Below, piece after piece: positions 32,994 through 37,962 of a stretch of 37,962 bases of DNA (positions are counted from its first letter, which is position 1; the number at the start of each line of letters is the position of its first letter). The stretch spans positions 1-37,962 of the forward strand of contig JANXSX010000125.1 of the NCBI GenBank assembly GCA_025356475.1, written 5' to 3'. Origin of the DNA: Isosphaeraceae bacterium. Its GTDB lineage: Bacteria; Planctomycetota; Planctomycetia; Isosphaerales; Isosphaeraceae. The notes under the pieces were generated by a model. It made no database searches and was not told where the DNA came from. It saw only the letters and a list, made by a program, of their open reading frames with translations. Position numbers and translations under genes: made by a program.

Positions 32994-34682
32994 TTACCTG
33001 GGGCTCAACTTTGGCCACTCGATCTCGACCCCTTGCGCCACGAGCTTGTTCTGGAACGACTTGAGCTTGGCAGGAGAGTTGCGGACCTCGCGAGGCACCT
33101 GCTTGGTATCGATACAGTGCGCCGCGAGTGCGCCGGCGGCTTCGCCGATCCCCCACTCGACGGGATGGAGTCGGTAACAACCATTGGTAATATGAGTGAC
33201 GCCTAGATTCTTGCACGCGGGCACAAGGTTCTCGACCCGCTGAGGGATCAGCGATCCGAGCGGAATCTGGAATGGGAGTGAGGAAACATCGATATAGTTA
33301 TCACTTCCCGATGAAGGATGGAGGTCAATTCGATAGCTTCCCACTCCGACCGAATCAGGAAACCGTTCCGCCTCGACATCGTCGCGTCCCAACTTGGCTC
33401 GACGAGCATCGGTGCCAACCATCGACTCGACGACAGTGAACTCAGCCTTGATCCGCCGTGACTCGCGAATATAAGGGTGTTTGGCCAGTCCGTCGGTCGT
33501 TCCAACGACGTCGGGACGGAGTCGCAAACCCTTGTAGCCGGTTCCGCCATCGAGCCGGGGAAACTCTGTCTGAAGCCAGTAGAGCAGGCAGAGCGAGAGT
33601 TGCTTGGCTCTGGCGATGTGCCTGTCGGCCTCTTCAGGAGTAACGCCAATCAGGTTACCCAGCCAGTAATCATTCTGGGGCCAGTTGATCAACGTCATCC
33701 CCCCGGCAAAGGCTCCCTCGGCAAAGTTCTTGGTGTCGAGGATCCGCCGGTAGACCCAGAATCCGGTTCCAGCTCCGGTGGGGTCGAAGGTGAATTTGCG
33801 AGCCCCTAGCGTCTTAGGGTCGGCGGCATCGCCGAACAGCTTGCCTGGCCAAGCAGGGTTGAGCTTGGGGACATACTTGCTCCAGAAATCCCACTCGGCG
33901 GGCTTGTCGATCGTGTGATCCTCGCCAGGAGCATAATCTGCCGCAAAGCAGCATGTGAACGATTGTTGGTTCTCGGGCTGATACACCTCCGGAGCGTTGC
34001 GATCCCCGGTTTCGGACTTGGGTTCGAAGCCGACCACATGTTCTACCCCGGCGAGTGGCAGAACATCCCCCATCTCAGTCGCATCGAGAAAATAGGGGGC
34101 GAGTATGGTTCGGCGATCACCCGAGCGAAGGTCGCGAATCGTGACCGAACGAACTTTGTCCCCGTCCATCTCGGCCCCAACGGGCGCGTGTTCGAGCAGG
34201 ACGAGGAGTTTGCCACTCGACGCATAAGGGGCGAGCATTGCCGTCAAGACGGCCAGGGCAACCTTGGGCTCGTGGCAGAGCTTGGAGACACTGCCGTTAC
34301 CAGGGTTGAGCTTCGGGTTACTTCGAGCTTGCGGGGTCATCGGATAGTGGTCGCGGTAGTACTGGCGAACCCCCCGCCGGAAGGCGAAGTAGGTGGCATT
34401 GGCCCCAAACATTTCGATCCAGGGATGCTCGTCGGGCGGTACCGCTTGTTGGGTGAGTTGGCCGCCGATCCAGTCGGTCGGTTCGGTCATGACGACCGTC
34501 TTTCCCGCCCGAAGCGCTGCCAACGCCGCCGCCACCCCACCGAGTCCTCCACCGAGAATCGCGACATCCGTCGTGATCTCCCTCGAGATGAGACGGGCGG
34601 AAGCCGACCCGAGTCCCGAACTCGCCAGCAAGAGGCTAGAGATTCCGTAGCCGCACCCTTCGAGAAATTGTCGGCGCTGCAT
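32994..34682 (-). CDS. Secreted FAD-dependent oxidoreductase
   Basis: The protein has 562 residues. The N terminus has a Tat-like signal (RRQFLEGCGYG, then SSLLLASSGLGSASA). The dinucleotide-binding motif follows at about 42-60 (DVAILGGGLGGVAAALAALRAGK), with TDWIGGQLTQQ and later PYFLDATEMGDVLPLAG, typical of the FAD_oxidored family (PF12831), common in planctomycetes and often tied to sugar catabolism. The C-terminal block ENLVPACKNLGVTHITNGCYRLHPVEWGIGE is the second conserved FAD segment. The physiological substrate is unknown. It starts at ATG 34682 and is divergent from the SAM methyltransferase. Confidence 0.88.
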   Translation of the reverse strand: MQRRQFLEGCGYGISSLLLASSGLGSASARLISREITTDVAILGGGLGGVAAALAALRAGKTVVMTEPTDWIGGQLTQQAVPPDEHPWIEMFGANATYFAFRRGVRQYYRDHYPMTPQARSNPKLNPGNGSVSKLCHEPKVALAVLTAMLAPYASSGKLLVLLEHAPVGAEMDGDKVRSVTIRDLRSGDRRTILAPYFLDATEMGDVLPLAGVEHVVGFEPKSETGDRNAPEVYQPENQQSFTCCFAADYAPGEDHTIDKPAEWDFWSKYVPKLNPAWPGKLFGDAADPKTLGARKFTFDPTGAGTGFWVYRRILDTKNFAEGAFAGGMTLINWPQNDYWLGNLIGVTPEEADRHIARAKQLSLCLLYWLQTEFPRLDGGTGYKGLRLRPDVVGTTDGLAKHPYIRESRRIKAEFTVVESMVGTDARRAKLGRDDVEAERFPDSVGVGSYRIDLHPSSGSDNYIDVSSLPFQIPLGSLIPQRVENLVPACKNLGVTHITNGCYRLHPVEWGIGEAAGALAAHCIDTKQVPREVRNSPAKLKSFQNKLVAQGVEIEWPKLSPR

Positions 34683-34786
34683 GGCAGAGTGAACCTCGAA
34701 TGGGGAGATTGTGTCAGGCCGATTGTAGCTGAGCGTTCATGCGCAGCCAGCCCCCACCGATCCTAACTCTGACTCAAGGCCACACC

Positions 34787-35533
34787 ATGAATGTCCCCAG
34801 CGATTGGTGGAGCAGTTTCTTCCAAGGGGTTGCCGTCGACATGTGGCTCTCGGCGACAACCCCGGAACTCAGTGAGAGCGAGGTCGAATTCCTGCTCAAG
34901 GTCATGAACTTACCGCCAGGTGCCAAGATTCTTGACGTCCCCTGCGGAGGAGGTCGGCACTCGGTCCCTCTGGCCAAACGCGGTTATGCGGTGACCGGAA
35001 TCGATTTCTCATCCGAATTCTTGAAGGCGGCACAAACACTCGATACCGACTCGAAAGTCGAGTGGGTCCAAGGCGACATGCGGACGCTCTCCTGGGCCGA
35101 CACGTTCGATGCGGCCTTCTCGTTGGGCAATAGCTTTCCCTACTTCGACGACGCAGGAAATCTCGCTTTTCTAGAGGGTGTTTGTCGCGTGCTCAAGTCA
35201 GGGGGCAAGTTCGTGATCGCTACGGGAGCAGTCGCGGAGTCGCTCCTGCCCAACTATCAGGAGCGACGCTGGTACGAGCTTGGCGACATCCTTTTTGCCG
35301 TCAAGAACGAGTACGACTGCGAACGCGGACAGCTCAACACAGCCTATACCTTTGTTCGGAACGGTCAGGTCGAGACCAGGTACGGATTTCAGCGGGTCTA
35401 TAGCTGTAGCGAACTGATCCGCATGTGCAAAACGGTCGGGTTCACCGATATTCAGATGTTTGGAGGAATCGCCAGCGAGCCTTACAAGCTCGGGTCGCAT
35501 TGGTTATGCCTCGTTGGAACCAAAGCCGGTTGA
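34787..35533 (+). CDS. Class I SAM-dependent methyltransferase
   Basis: The protein has 248 residues. The SAM-binding motif I ILDVPCGGG is at 48-56, motif II acidic end in VTGIDFSSEFL, QGDMRTL and the post-motif FDAAFSLGNSFPYFDD. The family is the Methyltransf_25/11 type, acting on a small molecule or protein. The upstream frame begins at ATG 34739, but ATG 34787 (MNVPSDWW) has AAGG seven bases upstream and starts the recognisable fold. It is divergent from the FAD oxidoreductase; two hairpins follow it. Confidence 0.87.
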   Translation: MNVPSDWWSSFFQGVAVDMWLSATTPELSESEVEFLLKVMNLPPGAKILDVPCGGGRHSVPLAKRGYAVTGIDFSSEFLKAAQTLDTDSKVEWVQGDMRTLSWADTFDAAFSLGNSFPYFDDAGNLAFLEGVCRVLKSGGKFVIATGAVAESLLPNYQERRWYELGDILFAVKNEYDCERGQLNTAYTFVRNGQVETRYGFQRVYSCSELIRMCKTVGFTDIQMFGGIASEPYKLGSHWLCLVGTKAG

Positions 35534-35666
35534 GTTCCGGGCGGGTTGATAAAGAGGATGAACTTATCCGAAATCGATCGTCCGAGCCCGGGCGGTCTGG
35601 TCGGCGTTGCGAAATCAAACGATCGGAAACTGAAGGAACTCCCGAGCCATCGCCGATATTCCTCGG

Positions 35667-35689
35667 GTCCGGCTGCGAATGAGCCGGAC
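35667..35689 (+). terminator. Stem-loop after the SAM methyltransferase gene
   Basis: GTCCGGCT (35667-35674) and AGCCGGAC (35682-35689) form a perfect 8-bp stem with a seven-base loop. Just upstream, CCCGAG (35641-35646) and CTCGGG (35662-35667) can form another stem that shares one base. It is a plausible terminator; the sharing could also allow two alternative structures. Confidence 0.4.
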
Positions 35690-35724
35690 TGCGAACCCCT
35701 ATTTCGATTGATGGAGTGATCGCA

Positions 35725-35928
35725 ATGGCTCGGCGAATCCAGTTTATTCTGGTCGGGATCGCCTTGGCAGTGGTGGGATGCCGTGGGCTCCAATTCCGTG
35801 ATGAGGACAAACCTCGCGTCACGGTAGCGAAGGCTATAGGTCGCGGGGTTTTGGCGGTGCCCACCTTCGGGATGTCGGAAATCGGCTACGGAGCCCGAGG
35901 GGCAATCGATCGAGGGCGGAAGGAATAA
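35725..35928 (+). CDS. Small lipoprotein
   Basis: The protein has 67 residues. The signal MARRIQFILVGIALAVVGC gives a lipobox VVGC with Cys19. The mature 48 residues are basic, with a hydrophobic segment RGVLAVPTFGMSEIGYGARG. I do not recognise a family. ATG 35725 has GGAG eight bases upstream, better than GTG 35716. Tiny lipoproteins of this kind are common in planctomycetes. Confidence 0.7.
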   Translation: MARRIQFILVGIALAVVGCRGLQFRDEDKPRVTVAKAIGRGVLAVPTFGMSEIGYGARGAIDRGRKE

Positions 35929-36102
35929 ACCGCAAGTCGCCGCGATCCGACCCCGGTTGGACTCGCTCAGCGCAATTCAACCAATGTGATGAGCATGGAG
36001 CGATCTCGTAAGAGCCGGGATTGGCGGGATTGAGGATCTAATGGGCGGCCTCGACATTTCGAAGATCATCACGAGGGAGTATCCATACAGGCTCGTTTTC
36101 GA

Positions 36103-36108
36103 TATATT
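36103..36108 (+). promoter_or_regulatory. Possible -10 element of the tRNA-Leu promoter
   Basis: TATATT lies 15 bases before the mature tRNA 5' end, a normal -10 distance for a tRNA with a short leader. I cannot find a good -35 at 16-18 bases upstream, so the call is tentative. Confidence 0.3.
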
Positions 36109-36123
36109 AAGAACCTGATCGGA

Positions 36124-36205
36124 GCGAGAGTGGCGGAACTGGCAGACGCACTGGATTTAGGTTCCAGCGCCGCAAGGCTTGAGGGTTCGACTCCCTCCTC
36201 TCGCA
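36124..36205 (+). tRNA. tRNA-Leu (anticodon UAG)
   Basis: The cloverleaf is complete. The acceptor stem GCGAGAG (36124-36130) pairs with CTCTCGC (36198-36204), and the discriminator base is A. The D arm is GCG/CGC. The anticodon stem CTGGA/TCCAG holds the loop TTTAGGT with anticodon TAG at 36158-36160. A class II variable arm (CGCC GCAA GGC) and the T arm GAGGG/CCCTC with loop TTCGACT follow. CCA is not encoded. The next base is the stop codon of a gene on the opposite strand, an unusually tight junction. It reads CUA and CUG leucine codons. Confidence 0.97.
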
Positions 36206-36857
36206 TTATTTCGACAGTCCAATCGATCGCAAGAATTTGTCGAGGCTCTTCGATCCCCGTTGCCCCTTGCGAGCTTCGGCAAAATTGACCTGGGCAAAGA
36301 GTTTGGGGCCGTGGAGGGTCTCTCGGTACGCTTCGCCAAGGTACGCGGAGAGCAATCCTTTCAGATCATTTCGACCCTCGAAGCAGTGAGGGTAATTCTT
36401 GGGTGACTGAGGCAGGTGCTTCCTACGGAGCCCTTCGGCATCGGCCAGGATCCAGGCTTCGAACATCCGGTCAGCCACGACCACGATGAGTTCGACATCG
36501 GTAAGCTCGTGCTTGGCGAGTTGTAGATCTTTTTGGATTCGAGCCAAAATCTTAGCGGCGAAATCACCCGGACATTCGGAACGTTCCTCACGATCGAGGC
36601 AGAGAATGATCTTCCGGTAGCCGCGTCCCAAGTGGATCTTGAATTTGCTGAGTGCTCGATTCGCAATCCCTTGAGGGCTCATGCATCCCCCGAAACCGCC
36701 GACATTCTCGGCATGTATGGGGGGACATTCACCCTTGAAAATAGTCGCGAGCTCGGGAAAGGGCGAAGAACTCGGCCTCACCTTCAACGATCAACCCGAT
36801 CTTCGGACCAGGCGGTTTTCTTCGGTTTCCGCTGCGGGTTGCCTTGATGTTGGTCAT
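36206..36857 (-). pseudogene. TOPRIM-like DUF4276 protein, frameshifted
   Basis: A start at ATG 36857 overlaps the upstream ATPase stop by four bases (ATGA). The N terminus reads KIGLIVEGEAEFFAL, the VEGxxE signature of TOPRIM domains (residues 24-29). A single extra T in the run near 36755-36763 then shifts the frame. After it, the sequence continues as PELATIFKGECPPI, GYRKIILCLDREER, then VVVADRMFEAWILADAE and the C-terminal NFAEARKGQRGSKSLDKFLR, as in DUF4276 proteins. Repaired, it would have about 216 residues. Uncorrected, the first frame stops at 36729-36731. TOPRIM partners of AAA ATPases act as nucleases in defence systems such as PARIS and Gabija; function here is inferred. A sequencing error must be excluded. 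Confidence 0.75.
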
Positions 36858-37962
36858 GGAAGCGGGCTCGGAATCCCTCCGAGACCACCCCCCATCCAAA
36901 CTTCGCCCAATCGTTCTCCAGAATCATTCAAAATCTGGCTGAGGGCCGTGTCACGCTCGACTGCCGGAGTGATGGTGGTCCCTCGCGTCAGGTCGTTCTC
37001 AACGATATAGAGCGATGCGGGATCACGGATTGCATTCACGACCACAGGCGAGTGCGTTGTAATGATGATGGGCTGAGATCGTTCCGAGAGTTTGTCTTGG
37101 ATCAGATTCATAATTTCATGAACGGCCCAAGGATGGAGTGCGTTTTCGGGTTCTTCAATCACCAAGATTGAGTCAGGAGAACTGGATTCGATCGCAATCA
37201 GAAGCGCAATCGCGTGCATCATCCCGTCAGATACGCTGGATTCGCCGAGGAGTGTCTTGACACCCTTGAGTCGAAAGAATAGAGCGACGCGACCGGCTGC
37301 CAAAGGCTCGGCCTTGATTTCCGAGATCTGAGGATAGATTGTTCCTAAGGCCACGGTAACATTCTTTAAGACCTCTGGACTTTCTGTTTGAAGTCTCCGC
37401 ACAGCGAGTGATAACCCAAGGCCATGCGAGTCAAAGAAGCCATGGATAGAACTCGGGGTGGGTCCAAATTCGTTGCGAAGTGACTGCAAGTCGAATCGAT
37501 ATCGGTTGGAGTATGGGAAAAATGATGAGTAAAAACGTCTTTCCAGATAAAAGTTGTCGACTCCCTGACTTGAGGATGGCAGTGTATTAAATAGCCTCCT
37601 GGTCTCCTCGCTCATTTCCGCCAGTCTCTCGAGATACTTCCCTTTCCCCGGAAAAATTTCGCGACCGCTCGTGTCAACCCACCTCAACTTCATCGAACCC
37701 CGAGATTGATCTGAAATTGAGATTTCTAGCGATGTGTTCAATGAACTTGGTTTATGGATGAGCCCCTTATAATGTCATTCTTATTCCAGCTTGAAGTTCG
37801 ACGCTCTCGCTCTCCCCTGGAAAGTTGATCTGTCCAGACGCTTTGGCGAAGAACTCAATTTGCGGTGTCCCATGGGACGAACCTCTGCGGACCACTTGCT
37901 CATAGTCGATCAAATCGGCTTCTGGCCCTTCCCATAGACTTTTGATCAGTTCCAAGTACAGT
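36854..37962 (-). pseudogene. AAA ATPase (AAA_21/OLD-like), frameshifted and cut by the window edge
   Basis: The visible part is the C-terminal two thirds of a P-loop ATPase; the Walker A end lies beyond the window. It enters in one frame (LYLELIKSLWEGPEADLIDY) that stops at 37767. The other frame opens only at 37774 and continues as HYKGLIHKPSSLNTSLEI to 36854, so the shift lies within about ten bases (37767-37777) and skipping one base restores a single protein. It has the signature-like SSVSDGMMHAIALLIAIE, Walker B DSILVIEEPENALHP and the switch IIITTHSPVVV, all typical of OLD/AAA_21 ATPases. It is translationally coupled to the TOPRIM gene. Frameshift, phase switch or sequence error are all possible. 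Confidence 0.78.

Noticed and set aside
33915-34766. 283-codon open frame on the plus strand
   Set aside because: Mirror frame of the FAD oxidoreductase, which has clear motifs.
36206-36857. Programmed frameshifting in the TOPRIM gene
   Set aside because: The CTTTCCC site offers a slip, but I see no stimulatory hairpin or second conserved element, and the partner gene has a similar shift without such a site. Mutation or sequence error is simpler.
37741-37962. Two separate small genes in the ATPase region
   Set aside because: The two frames meet within ten bases and join into one family-like protein, so a frameshift explains them better than two genes.

Overview
The window looks like chromosomal DNA of a planctomycete, probably near the Isosphaeraceae. 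The evidence is a planctomycete-style HEAT/cytochrome c protein, a DUF1501 protein with a twin-arginine signal, many short lipoproteins with long intergenic gaps, LPS genes of the Kdo pathway, and a moderately high GC content by eye. The species assignment is inference; no rRNA gene is present.

Layout. 1-6 kb: a secreted cytochrome, a small lipoprotein, an unrecognised 323-aa protein, a thioredoxin-fold TPR lipoprotein that lacks its second active-site cysteine, and a membrane TPR protein. 6.5-12.7 kb: an RluD-type pseudouridine synthase, an MsbA-like ABC exporter, a decayed secreted-protein gene (9621-10523), an OsmC-family protein and a DUF1501 protein. 12.8-19.7 kb: a primary-type sigma factor, then leftward blocks for core functions (ftsY with a small membrane protein; nusB overlapping a PHP phosphoesterase) and a tight leftward cluster of P-II, HAD phosphatase, receiver-like protein and N6-adenine DNA methyltransferase. 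19.8-21.7 kb: small stress or envelope genes (lipoprotein, DUF3309 peptide, an 11-residue-repeat helical protein that may start at AUU, a 72-aa protein). 21.9-24.6 kb: rpsO-pnp with a strong hairpin between them. 25-31.2 kb: a helical unknown, then kdsD-kdsC followed by a 1186-aa LptC/LptA-like protein, an LPS-export arrangement resembling the kdsD-kdsC-lptC-lptA order of proteobacteria. 31.6-35.9 kb: rhomboid protease, small tyrosine phosphatase, FAD oxidoreductase, SAM methyltransferase and a small lipoprotein.

36.1 kb to the end: a tRNA-Leu(UAG) whose 3' end directly abuts a two-gene cassette on the opposite strand. The cassette encodes an AAA (OLD/AAA_21-like) ATPase and a TOPRIM-like DUF4276 protein, coupled by an ATGA overlap. 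Each gene carries one single-base frameshift. This looks like a decayed or switched-off defence-type module inserted at a tRNA, and it is the most accessory part of the window.

Most genes are intact and conserved. The points most worth checking are the tRNA-linked ATPase/TOPRIM cassette, the giant Lpt-like protein, the P-II to methyltransferase cluster, the inverted REP-like pair at 1.8 kb and the apparent AUU start.
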